Under the pieces are notes generated by a model. The model was given only the letters and a program-made list of their open reading frames with translations. It searched no databases and was not told the DNA's origin. The translations under genes were made by a program, and so were the position numbers. A stretch of 12,645 bases of DNA from NCBI GenBank assembly GCA_002493395.1, contig DKYS01000004.1, positions 12,328-24,972 on the forward strand, given 5' to 3'. Shown piece by piece: positions 1 to 6,933 of this stretch. This DNA comes from Turicibacter sp. UBA7094. Its GTDB lineage: Bacteria > Bacillota_I > Bacilli_A > MOL361 > Turicibacteraceae. Within the stretch, counting starts at the first letter, position 1, and each line of letters opens with the position of its first letter.

Positions 1-127
1 CCTATTTAAATAGTCTGCAACCTATAATAAAATCCATTCATCTCTACAATAAATAACTAACAAGATAATTATTAAAGGAACTATTTCATCAGCCTAGAAA
101 CATAACTGGTTTAAAACATGCTTAAAC

Positions 128-228
128 TTATCCACTAACAGTTAGTTACTCCCATTAAAAAACGGAAAAGATTTTTAAGTCTGCTAACCAATTATTGAAA
201 TAAAGAATTTTTTCATCCCTTATCCACC
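128..228 (+). other. Pair of DnaA-box-like sites
   Basis: TTATCCACT at 128-136 and TTATCCACC at 220-228 each match eight of nine bases of the canonical DnaA box TTATCCACA, in the same orientation and 92 bases apart. A run of TAG TAA TAG TTG TAA triplets (269-283) and an AT-rich stretch (281-300) lie on the right. That resembles the DnaA-trio plus unwinding layout known from Firmicute origins. Only two boxes are visible and no dnaA or dnaN is nearby, so this may be a DnaA-binding cluster away from oriC, or chance. The second box also coincides with a purine-rich minus-strand stretch that could be a ribosome binding site. Confidence 0.3.
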
Positions 229-321
229 TAGACTGGCAACTATCTAGTTCTATTCTATCACAATCTTTTAGTAATAGTTGTAAATTAAATAATTTTTTTA
301 CTAGGGATATCTTCTAATAGA

Positions 322-369
322 AAAAGCCCTCTGATTTTAACCGATCGACGTTAAAATCAGAGGACTTTT
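322..369 (-). terminator. Bidirectional intrinsic terminator after the 3D-domain gene
   Basis: The arms at 322-341 and 350-369 pair over 20 positions with a single C/A mismatch (327 against 364), around an eight-base loop. Read on the minus strand, the stem ends in CTTTTT. Read on the plus strand it ends in CTTTT. It lies about 150 bases beyond the stop of the minus-strand 3D-domain gene and is its most likely terminator. The symmetry suggests it could also stop plus-strand transcription entering from the left. Confidence 0.85.
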
Positions 370-380
370 CTTCATGGTAT

Positions 381-479
381 TTACGCAACGACGTTCTCGT
401 CTTTTATAGCTTCAGCTAATGACCTAAATTATTGATTGTCGTAAGAACTTTCACTAACTGTCCATCCCTCTACAAGCAT
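381..479 (-). pseudogene. Possible decayed small gene or gene tail (interrupted reading frame)
   Basis: On the minus strand, one frame from an ATG at 479-477 reads MLVEGWTVSESSYDNQ, meets TAA at 431-429, then continues in the same frame as FRSLAEAIKDENVVA and stops at TAA 383-381, only 12 bases before the terminator stem. The second half has a protein-like, amphipathic composition, and its stop sits where a gene end would be expected. There is no ribosome binding site before the ATG, and the frame is closed again at 491-489. It could be a remnant whose glutamate codon became TAA, or simply chance. I do not recognise a family. Confidence 0.2.
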
Positions 480-518
480 ATAAAATTTTTATGACGATTA
501 CGTTTCGTAAATGAAAGA

Positions 519-1535
519 TTACCAGCCCAATCTGAGGACTTTAGTTTGTTTGTACCTTCGGCCAAAATCCCATGGATTCGTGTTGACCAATAAATCTAAA
601 TCATTTCCGGTCACGGCACCGCCGCGATCTAAAACGATCGCTTTACCGATTCCGTCAATGTCTACAATTGTTCCGCATGGATAATCTGTTCCAGCGGCAA
701 CAATACGAACTGAACCATATGTACTATCATTATAGTATATGGTTGAGCTAATATCTGTGTATGGCTTACACGCAACTCGTGTTCCACATCCTGCACAATG
801 AATATCATAGGCAGTCATATTAGCAACGAAAGATGTAATTGGACCCGTTCCAATTGCAATCGTTTTTGTTTGACCTTCGTCAACCACATTCGTCTTTACT
901 TCAGTTTGTTCGACCTGTTCTCCATTCTTATAAACCTTTTCGATGACGCGTTCGACTACTTTTGGCGAACCTTCATTCCATACCTCTTGTTCCCCTTGTG
1001 GAATGTCTTCCGTGTAAACATACTCTGTATCTAAATTTATTTCTTCAAACACTGATTCGTATGCTTTTTCTACACGTGTAATTTCAATCTCCATATCTCC
1101 TTCAACTGAAGAAGTTTTATCGACTGAAATTTCATCTGTTGAACTAAGTTCAATACTACGTTGTTTTAATACATCATCTACCGTTGGTTCTGTTGTCATG
1201 ACTAAAGTTTTAATTCCGCCATCATTAATCACAACGGACTGAGCACGATTAATTTCAATCTCCATACCGTCATGAATCTCTTCATCAAAACTTACATTCA
1301 TTTCATCAAAATTTCCAACTCTTATTCCTTGCTCTTTTAACAAGGCATCCACCGTCTGCTGATATGTGGTGAATGTATTCAGCTCTCCGTTATCATTGAT
1401 GTTTACTTCCTTCAAGTTGGATTGCATGACAGCGTAGATTCCAACTACAATTACGCATAATGACATAATAAATGCAATTAGATCTCGTTTCATCTCATGC
1501 GCCTGTTGCCTAAAATAACTATTCGTCTTACTCAA
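519..1535 (-). CDS. Membrane-anchored DUF348/G5/3D-domain cell-wall protein (YabE/Rpf2-like)
   Basis: The 338-residue product has one N-terminal membrane segment (about 18-37, positive side in the cytosol) and is otherwise extracellular. Two DUF348-type repeats (about 45-100 and 101-153) are followed by a G5-like region (about 155-230) and a C-terminal 3D domain (about 237-320), named for conserved aspartates. Here these include D303 in VLDRGG and D314 in NDLDLL. The 3D fold resembles the MltA/RpfB-type beta-barrel of peptidoglycan lytic enzymes, so a role in wall turnover is likely. This is family knowledge and not shown here. The domain carries four cysteines (C247, C250, C256, C287), unusual for an exported Firmicute protein. 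The start is uncertain: TTG at 1535-1533 is used because TAG closes the frame four codons upstream. ATG at residue 15 is the alternative. It is monocistronic, with its own promoter and terminator. Confidence 0.85.
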   Translation of the reverse strand: MSKTNSYFRQQAHEMKRDLIAFIMSLCVIVVGIYAVMQSNLKEVNINDNGELNTFTTYQQTVDALLKEQGIRVGNFDEMNVSFDEEIHDGMEIEINRAQSVVINDGGIKTLVMTTEPTVDDVLKQRSIELSSTDEISVDKTSSVEGDMEIEITRVEKAYESVFEEINLDTEYVYTEDIPQGEQEVWNEGSPKVVERVIEKVYKNGEQVEQTEVKTNVVDEGQTKTIAIGTGPITSFVANMTAYDIHCAGCGTRVACKPYTDISSTIYYNDSTYGSVRIVAAGTDYPCGTIVDIDGIGKAIVLDRGGAVTGNDLDLLVNTNPWDFGRRYKQTKVLRLGW

Positions 1536-1554
1536 TAGCTTATTCTAGCAACAG

Positions 1555-1565
1555 TTCACCTCCTT
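1555..1565 (-). promoter_or_regulatory. Strong Shine-Dalgarno placed for a three-codon leader, not for the 3D gene start
   Basis: The minus strand reads AAGGAGGTGAA at 1565-1555, a near-perfect ribosome binding site. Its GGAGG core is seven bases from a TTG at 1551-1549, which opens only TTG CTA GAA TAA (1551-1540). The first in-frame start of the 3D-domain gene, TTG 1535-1533, is 23 bases from the core and begins four bases after that TAA. Translation of the gene may thus depend on reinitiation after a mini-ORF, or the native start may have been lost. Confidence 0.6.
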
Positions 1566-1602
1566 CTTTATGTCCGATAAACAAGCAAGTAATCTTTCTA
1601 GA

Positions 1603-1637
1603 GTGAGCTTACGACGTGCCTATCATAGCACGCTCAC
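1603..1637. repeat. Interrupted inverted repeat spanning the -10 box
   Basis: CGTGC (1615-1619) and GCACG (1628-1632) form a dyad around the eight bases CTATCATA, which contain the minus-strand -10 element. The outer arms GTGAG (1603-1607) and CTCAC (1633-1637) extend it after a seven-base interruption on the left only. It could be a repressor operator covering the promoter. It cannot act as an RNA hairpin of the 3D gene mRNA, because the right arm is upstream of the expected transcription start. Confidence 0.35.
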
Positions 1638-1651
1638 AAAAAAAAGGTCAA
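1622..1651 (-). promoter_or_regulatory. Sigma-A-type promoter of the 3D-domain gene
   Basis: On the minus strand, TTGACC (1651-1646) and TATGAT (1627-1622) are separated by 18 bases, and each matches five of six consensus bases. The start of transcription is expected near 1615, giving a leader of about 80 bases before the TTG start. The -35 box lies inside the terminator hairpin at 1641-1671, and the eight-T tract of that terminator forms part of the spacer. Confidence 0.7.
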
Positions 1652-1671
1652 CCTTATCGGCGGACCTTTTT
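1638..1671 (-). terminator. Intrinsic terminator overlapping a promoter
   Basis: The arms AAAAAGGTC (1641-1649) and GACCTTTTT (1663-1671) pair perfectly over nine bases around a 13-base loop. On the minus strand the stem is followed by eight T residues (1645-1638, five of which can pair in the stem). On the plus strand only five T residues follow. It would stop minus-strand transcription from the spacer left of uvrA before it enters the 3D-domain gene. uvrA already has its own terminator at 2122-2143, so this one either gives a second barrier or ends an unannotated small transcript. Confidence 0.75.
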
Positions 1672-2157
1672 AGGGTTTAATACACTTTTTACACAAAAAG
1701 AACATAATTAACCGCTTAAAGAACACATCTTGTTCGATTTTCGCTATATTTCCTTATTTTACTAAGGGTAAGTGTCAAAAAAGGAAAGAATTTAATTTTA
1801 TCTCGTCTATTATAGTATGAGCAACTCATAAAATATCTATACATTAAATTTGGAAAATGATGATTCCAAAATAGTGAAATCATTGAAAGACATAAAATTA
1901 AAGTAAATACCAATTGTTATCTTTTAATTGGGATATGATAGACAGAAGAGACGTAATGAAATTTGGAAGCAATACTGTAGATGTCAACTTTATACTAATA
2001 AAGGCACATAAAAACTCACTAATCCCCTTATTTTTAGGAAAAGAAAAGTCTCTTTTGTTATCGAACTTAAAAATAATAACAATCTTAATTCAATATCCAA
2101 ACCGTTATTTATAACTGATTCAAAAAAAGGAGCCTATCGCTCCATGACTGTTAAACG
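1672..2157. other. AT-rich spacer between uvrA and the 3D gene, no convincing gene
   Basis: No coding region here is supported. A 65-codon minus-strand frame (1913-1716) starts with a hydrophobic stretch and ends 45 bases before the orphan terminator at 1671-1638, but its TTG start has no ribosome binding site. A 66-codon plus-strand frame (1914-2114) also starts at TTG without a good site. Three short perfect dyads are present: GAACA/TGTTC (1721-1735), TATGAG/CTCATA with a three-base loop (1816-1830), and TTTGGAA/TTCCAAA with an eight-base loop (1849-1870). A minus-strand TATAAT lies at 1814-1809 without a recognisable -35 box. The stretch may encode a small RNA, or be degenerate DNA. Confidence 0.5.
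2122..2143 (-). terminator. Intrinsic terminator after uvrA
   Basis: On the minus strand, GGAGC (2143-2139), loop GATAG, and GCTCC (2133-2129) are followed by seven T residues (2128-2122). The short stem has four G-C pairs out of five. It lies 14 bases beyond the uvrA stop codon and should end the pcrA/ligA-camS-kinase-uvrA transcript. In the plus direction there is no T run, so it works only for the minus strand. Confidence 0.8.
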
Positions 2158-5013
2158 TTAGTCATTTTGGATTGGCTCACTTTTTTGTCGCTCTCGATCA
2201 CGAGATAAAATCTTATTTAAGTATTTTCCTGTATAGGATCCTTCGACCTCAGCTACTTCCTCAGGCGTTCCTTTAGCAACAATGGTTCCTCCTCTAGCTC
2301 CACCTTCTGGCCCTAAATCGATAATATAATCGGCCATTTTTATCACATCTAAATTATGCTCGATAACAACAATGGTAGCTCCTTCCTCAACCATGCGATT
2401 TAAAACGCCCAATAATTGTTTCACATCGTCAATATGTAATCCCGTCGTTGGCTCGTCTAAAATATAGACCGTTTTATCCGTAATTCTACGATGGAGTTCC
2501 GACGCTAATTTCACGCGTTGCGCCTCTCCTCCTGATAGTGTAGACGCTGGTTGCCCCAATTTCAAATATCCGAGTCCAACATCACATAACGTCTTTAATT
2601 TACGAGCAATTTTAGGATGGTGTTCAAAGAATAAATAAGCATCTTCTACCGTCATATCTAAAATATCTGCAATATTTTTTCCTCTATAAGTTACCGATAA
2701 CGTTTCTCGATTATAGCGTTTTCCATGACAGACTTCGCACGGAACATAAACGTCAGGTAAAAAGTGCATTTCAATTTTTAGCACGCCATCTCCGCGACAG
2801 GATTCACATCTACCACCTTTGACGTTAAATGAAAATCGCCCCTTTTGATATCCTCGAACCTTTGCCTCATTAGTTGCGGCGAATAGGTCCCTAATATCAT
2901 CAAAAACCCCAGTATATGTTGCCGGATTTGACCGCGGTGTTCGCCCAATAGGCGATTGATCAATGTCTATAATTTTATCAATATACTCTATTCCCTTTAA
3001 TTCTCTATGCTCTCCTGGCTTATCCTTAATTCGATAAAGTTTAGCGGCAATAGAGCGATATAAAATGTCATTAATTAATGTTGATTTTCCAGAACCTGAA
3101 ACCCCTGTCACTACATTTAAAACCCCCATTGGAATTTTCAAATTGACATTTTTAAGATTATTTTCTTTCGCCCCTTTAATTTCTATAAATTGGCCATTCC
3201 CCTTACGACGTTCTTTCGGTAAATAGATTTGTTTTTTCCCACTTAAATACTGTCCCGTAATTGATTTATCGTTTTGCATAACTTCCGTCGGGGTTCCCTG
3301 AGCAACTATTTGTCCACCATGTATTCCTGCACCTGGACCAATATCAATTAAATAATCACATGCCATCATCGTATCTTCATCATGCTCTACGACAATCAGC
3401 GTATTTCCTAAATCACGCATTGATTTCAATGTTTCGATTAAGCGATCATTATCGCGTTGATGAAGACCAATAGACGGTTCATCTAATACATATAAAACCC
3501 CTGATAATCGTGAACCGATTTGAGTTGCCAAACGAATCCTCTGTGCCTCACCACCAGATAATGATCCCGCTGAACGATTTAGTGTTAAATAATCTAACCC
3601 GACATTGACTAAAAACGAAAGTCGTTCCGTAATCTCTTTTAAGATTAAATGGGCAATAGTAAAATCCTTTTCACTTAGCCTTAATTCACTAATAAAAGTT
3701 AAGGCTTCTTGAATCGATAACTCCGTAAAATCATCAATGTTCTTTCCGTCAATTAACACAGATAATGCCTGTTCTGAAAGTCGTTTTCCCTGACATTTTC
3801 TACATTTTAATTCGGACATGAGCCCCTCAATCCATTCACGCATGAACGAAGAATTAGTCTCCATATAACGTCTTTCTAAATTATTAACCACCCCTTCATA
3901 CGTATCAACCTTCTCATGCTTAACTCCACTCTCTGATTGAAGTTGAAAATGAATAGGTTCAGAAGTTCCGTAAAAAATAATACTCTTTTCTTGTTCTGAT
4001 AATTGCTCAAACGGTTTATTTAAATCAATACCATAATGACGGCATACCGTATCTAATAACTTACGCCCATGATTTTCTTCCTTTTCCCATCCTCGAATCG
4101 CACCTTGGCTAATGGATAACGTCTTATCCGGAACTAACAAATCAATATCAATTTTCTTTTGAACACCTAATCCACTGCACTCCGGACAAGCCCCAAAGGG
4201 AGAATTAAATGAAAACATACGTGGTTCAAGTTCATCGATTGAAAAATCACAATAAGGACATGAAAAATGTTCACTAAAAACTAATTCCTCACGACCTACA
4301 ATATCGACTAATACCTTACCTGATCCAAGTCTTAATGCCGTTTCTAGTGAGTCTGTCAAACGAGATCTAACCTCAGGTTTTAAAGAAATACGGTCAATAA
4401 TAACCTCAATCGTATGTTTTTTATTCTTATTTAAATTTATTTCCTCGTCTAAATCAAACATTTCGCCATCAATACGGACACGTACATACCCATCCTTTTT
4501 CAGTCCCTCAAGTACCTTAACATGGCTTCCCTTTTTCCCGACAACAGCTGGTGCTAAAATTTGCATTCGTGTACGTTCTTCATACTGATATAGCCGATCT
4601 ACCATTTGCTCAACAGACTGCGCCTGAATTTCAATTCCGTGTGTTGGACAAATCGGTTTTCCTATCCTCGAAAATAATAAACGTAGATAATCATAAATTT
4701 CGGTTACCGTTCCAACGGTTGATCTTGGATTACGATTCGTTGTCTTTTGATCAATAGAAATAGCAGGTGATAGCCCCTCAATCGAATCTACATCCGGTTT
4801 TTCCATATTACCTAAAAACTGTCTAGCATAAGCAGATAGGCTTTCCACATAGCGTCTTTGACCTTCTGCATAAATAGTCTCAAATGCAAGAGATGATTTA
4901 CCTGAACCTGATAATCCAGTTAATACAACTAACTGATTACGTGGAATTTCAACATCAATATTTTTTAAATTTTGTTCACGTGCACCTTTTACAATAATTT
5001 TATCATTCATCAT
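2158..5013 (-). CDS. uvrA: UvrABC excinuclease subunit A
   Basis: UvrA is the damage-recognition ATPase of nucleotide excision repair. It forms a dimer that scans DNA, loads UvrB and then leaves. The 951-residue product is full length for the family. It has two ABC ATPase modules: Walker A GLSGSGKS (33-40) and GVSGSGKS (637-644), signature LSGGE (485-489 and 827-831), and Walker B VLDEP (509-513) and ILDEP (851-855). Zinc-binding cysteine pairs are visible at C252/C255 with C276/C279, C404/C407, and C736/C739 with C759/C762. The start is ATG 5013-5011, with GAGGTGA six bases upstream; a second ATG follows directly and could also serve. It lies 21 bases after the histidine kinase stop and is the last gene of the unit. 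uvrB, often next to uvrA, is not in the window. No LexA-type GAAC-N4-GTTC box is seen nearby. Confidence 0.98.
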   Translation of the reverse strand: MMNDKIIVKGAREQNLKNIDVEIPRNQLVVLTGLSGSGKSSLAFETIYAEGQRRYVESLSAYARQFLGNMEKPDVDSIEGLSPAISIDQKTTNRNPRSTVGTVTEIYDYLRLLFSRIGKPICPTHGIEIQAQSVEQMVDRLYQYEERTRMQILAPAVVGKKGSHVKVLEGLKKDGYVRVRIDGEMFDLDEEINLNKNKKHTIEVIIDRISLKPEVRSRLTDSLETALRLGSGKVLVDIVGREELVFSEHFSCPYCDFSIDELEPRMFSFNSPFGACPECSGLGVQKKIDIDLLVPDKTLSISQGAIRGWEKEENHGRKLLDTVCRHYGIDLNKPFEQLSEQEKSIIFYGTSEPIHFQLQSESGVKHEKVDTYEGVVNNLERRYMETNSSFMREWIEGLMSELKCRKCQGKRLSEQALSVLIDGKNIDDFTELSIQEALTFISELRLSEKDFTIAHLILKEITERLSFLVNVGLDYLTLNRSAGSLSGGEAQRIRLATQIGSRLSGVLYVLDEPSIGLHQRDNDRLIETLKSMRDLGNTLIVVEHDEDTMMACDYLIDIGPGAGIHGGQIVAQGTPTEVMQNDKSITGQYLSGKKQIYLPKERRKGNGQFIEIKGAKENNLKNVNLKIPMGVLNVVTGVSGSGKSTLINDILYRSIAAKLYRIKDKPGEHRELKGIEYIDKIIDIDQSPIGRTPRSNPATYTGVFDDIRDLFAATNEAKVRGYQKGRFSFNVKGGRCESCRGDGVLKIEMHFLPDVYVPCEVCHGKRYNRETLSVTYRGKNIADILDMTVEDAYLFFEHHPKIARKLKTLCDVGLGYLKLGQPASTLSGGEAQRVKLASELHRRITDKTVYILDEPTTGLHIDDVKQLLGVLNRMVEEGATIVVIEHNLDVIKMADYIIDLGPEGGARGGTIVAKGTPEEVAEVEGSYTGKYLNKILSRDRERQKSEPIQND

Positions 5014-5034
5014 TCATCACCTCATTCGGATGCA

Positions 5035-6909
5035 TTAAGTTTCTTGCTCCTCTGTTAAATACTTAGAAAGCGGCAAAAAGAGTGTAAACATAGAACCTTC
5101 ATCCACTACACTTTCAACGGTTAATCTCCCGCCCATTGCCTCAGCTAAACGTTTAGAAATACTTAGTCCAAGTCCGGTTCCACCAAAACGTCTAGAAATT
5201 GTATTATTTTCCTGAGTAAACGCCTCAAAAATAGACTCTAACTTATCAGGGGCTATTCCTTTACCTGTATCTTTTACCTTAATACTTAAATAAGCATCGG
5301 TTTCATTTTGATAATCCAAATTAACATCAATCTTAATCTCACCTTTTTCTGTAAACTTTATAGCATTTGAAACAAGATTAATGATAATTTGTTTAATTCG
5401 GCCTTCATCACCGTATAGTTCATCTGGAATGGATTCATCTGTCTTCACTATAAATTGAATCCCTTTATTCGCCATCTCTACAAAGAATAATTCTTTAATC
5501 GTAGATAGCATCTGAAAAACGTTAATTTTAGCGATTGATAACTTAACTTTCCCATCCTCTATCATAGAAAAATCTAATAACTCATTCACATGTTTTAATA
5601 AAATATCGCTCGAATGCTCAATAATTTCTAACTGCTTTCTCTGCTTAGGCTGCTCTATACTTAGTTTTAATAATTGCACATATCCTTTAATCGCATTTAA
5701 TGGAGTTTTCAACTCATGTGATACCTTTGCCAAAAATAATGTTTTCGCCTGGCTAGCAATTAGCGCCCGTTGCCAAGCAAATTCTAATTCCTGACTTTGA
5801 TTATCCTTTACTTTTAGTAATCGTTCATTTTCTAAGTATGCATTTCGAACCATTAAAAATGACGCTTTCCATGATGAATTTATCCTAGTCGGCATTGAAT
5901 AATCACCCGTTCCACAACGCTCAACATATTCAATCAATAAATAACACGGTCTAATAATAACAATAAACAAGGTATAAGAGGCAAAGAAAAATAGTAATGT
6001 TAGTAAAATTGTACTAAATTCGAATAAACTAATTGTCTCTCTTAAAATACTTCGCGTTAAATCTTTATTTGAAATATAGTACATAATCTTAATGTTTTTC
6101 GTAGATGAGATATAGCGGTTCGTATAATACTCGTTATCTTTTAATAATTGCGACGTCTCCTCAAAATTAGAGGACATAATTTTTGAACTTAAATCTTTAG
6201 GTGGTTCTTCATCCATATAGAGAGAACCTCCAATATAATAAATCATCCCTGTAATTTGATCTGAATTTAATCCATACGTCTCTGGGCCAATCGTCCGAAC
6301 TGCCAACCTTATATATCCCAAAAACTTTCCTTCATTTTCAATAAACTTATACACCGTCCAACTACGTTTAGTATCAATTTCTTCAAATTCCTCATTCAAT
6401 AAGTAAACATTTTCTCCTACACGTACCCCTTGGACACTTTCAAAGGCATCATCTAATAGAGATTCATCAACTTCCACATTTAATAAAGGTACGACCTTAA
6501 AATCTAAAATTCGATGATCATCCTCGTAAAGATCTCGATTTTTACTTAGTAAGTTATTCACACTCTCAACCGCACTTAAATACGCCGATTCATATACACT
6601 GTCCGTTTCAATAAAAACTCCTTCTTTAAACAAATGATTGCGTTCCTCGTCACTTAAAGACTCCATTATCTTTAAATTCTCTTCTGTTAAAGTCAGAAGT
6701 TTATATTCCTCGGTCTTAAGTAAACGTTCATATGAACCAATATTCATATCGATTTGTGTCCCTATTTTATTGACGTCTCTATCAATTTCTAAAAGTTTCT
6801 GAGAATAAATTTTTTCATAATTCAAATAGAAAGTTAGCGTAAATGAGACGACAACGACGCCAAAGAGAATCCAAAACGTCATAGTAATACGCCAAAATAA
6901 TTTCTTCAT
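5035..6909 (-). CDS. Membrane sensor histidine kinase, no adjacent response regulator
   Basis: The 624-residue protein has an N-terminal membrane segment (about 9-29), an extracellular sensor region of about 265 residues, a second membrane segment (about 296-320), and a cytoplasmic linker with no clear HAMP motif. It ends with HisKA and HATPase_c domains. The H-box is SHELKTPLNAIKGY with phospho-acceptor H398; the N-box is NLVSNAIKF (N511, N515); G1 is DTGKG (547-551); the F-box is FEAF (561-564); and G2 is GGTGLGLS (576-583). All catalytic motifs are intact. It should autophosphorylate on H398 and pass phosphate to a response regulator, but none is encoded here and it has no receiver domain of its own. 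The sensor region is not one I recognise; a Cache-like fold is possible. The start is ATG with AGGAAGAGG five bases upstream. It lies 24 bases after camS and 21 before uvrA, so is very likely co-transcribed. Confidence 0.93.
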   Translation of the reverse strand: MKKLFWRITMTFWILFGVVVVSFTLTFYLNYEKIYSQKLLEIDRDVNKIGTQIDMNIGSYERLLKTEEYKLLTLTEENLKIMESLSDEERNHLFKEGVFIETDSVYESAYLSAVESVNNLLSKNRDLYEDDHRILDFKVVPLLNVEVDESLLDDAFESVQGVRVGENVYLLNEEFEEIDTKRSWTVYKFIENEGKFLGYIRLAVRTIGPETYGLNSDQITGMIYYIGGSLYMDEEPPKDLSSKIMSSNFEETSQLLKDNEYYTNRYISSTKNIKIMYYISNKDLTRSILRETISLFEFSTILLTLLFFFASYTLFIVIIRPCYLLIEYVERCGTGDYSMPTRINSSWKASFLMVRNAYLENERLLKVKDNQSQELEFAWQRALIASQAKTLFLAKVSHELKTPLNAIKGYVQLLKLSIEQPKQRKQLEIIEHSSDILLKHVNELLDFSMIEDGKVKLSIAKINVFQMLSTIKELFFVEMANKGIQFIVKTDESIPDELYGDEGRIKQIIINLVSNAIKFTEKGEIKIDVNLDYQNETDAYLSIKVKDTGKGIAPDKLESIFEAFTQENNTISRRFGGTGLGLSISKRLAEAMGGRLTVESVVDEGSMFTLFLPLSKYLTEEQET

Positions 6910-6933
6910 TTTAACCTCTTCCTAAACTACACC

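Larger units (their letters stand above)
1..518. other. AT-rich intergenic region left of the 3D-domain gene
   Basis: No full gene is visible in these 518 bases on either strand. What can be seen is two DnaA-box-like 9-mers (128-136 and 220-228), a T/A-rich stretch at 281-300, a strong inverted repeat with flanking A and T runs (322-369) that reads as a bidirectional terminator, and a short coding-like fragment on the minus strand at 381-479. A ten-codon minus-strand ORF (184-216, MKKFFISIIG) with a passable AGGTGG seven bases upstream is also present, but is too short to call. Any gene left of base 1 is outside the window, so I cannot say which genes this spacer separates. Confidence 0.6.

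Noticed and set aside
1721..1735. GAACA/TGTTC dyad considered as a LexA (SOS) box
   Set aside because: GAAC and GTTC are seven bases apart, while the Gram-positive LexA site needs four, and no adjacent promoter on either strand is convincing.
1716..1913. 65-codon minus-strand frame with a hydrophobic N-terminus
   Set aside because: Not annotated as a gene: it has a TTG start with no ribosome binding site, and its internal ATG codons also lack one. Kept only as part of the orphan-terminator observation.
1914..2114. 66-codon plus-strand frame ending next to the uvrA terminator
   Set aside because: It starts at TTG without a good ribosome binding site, has no recognisable domain, and has no plus-strand terminator behind it.
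4551..4757. Plus-strand frames inside uvrA, ligA, pcrA and the 3D gene (such as this one)
   Set aside because: They are shadows of strong minus-strand genes, with no ribosome binding sites or recognisable domains.
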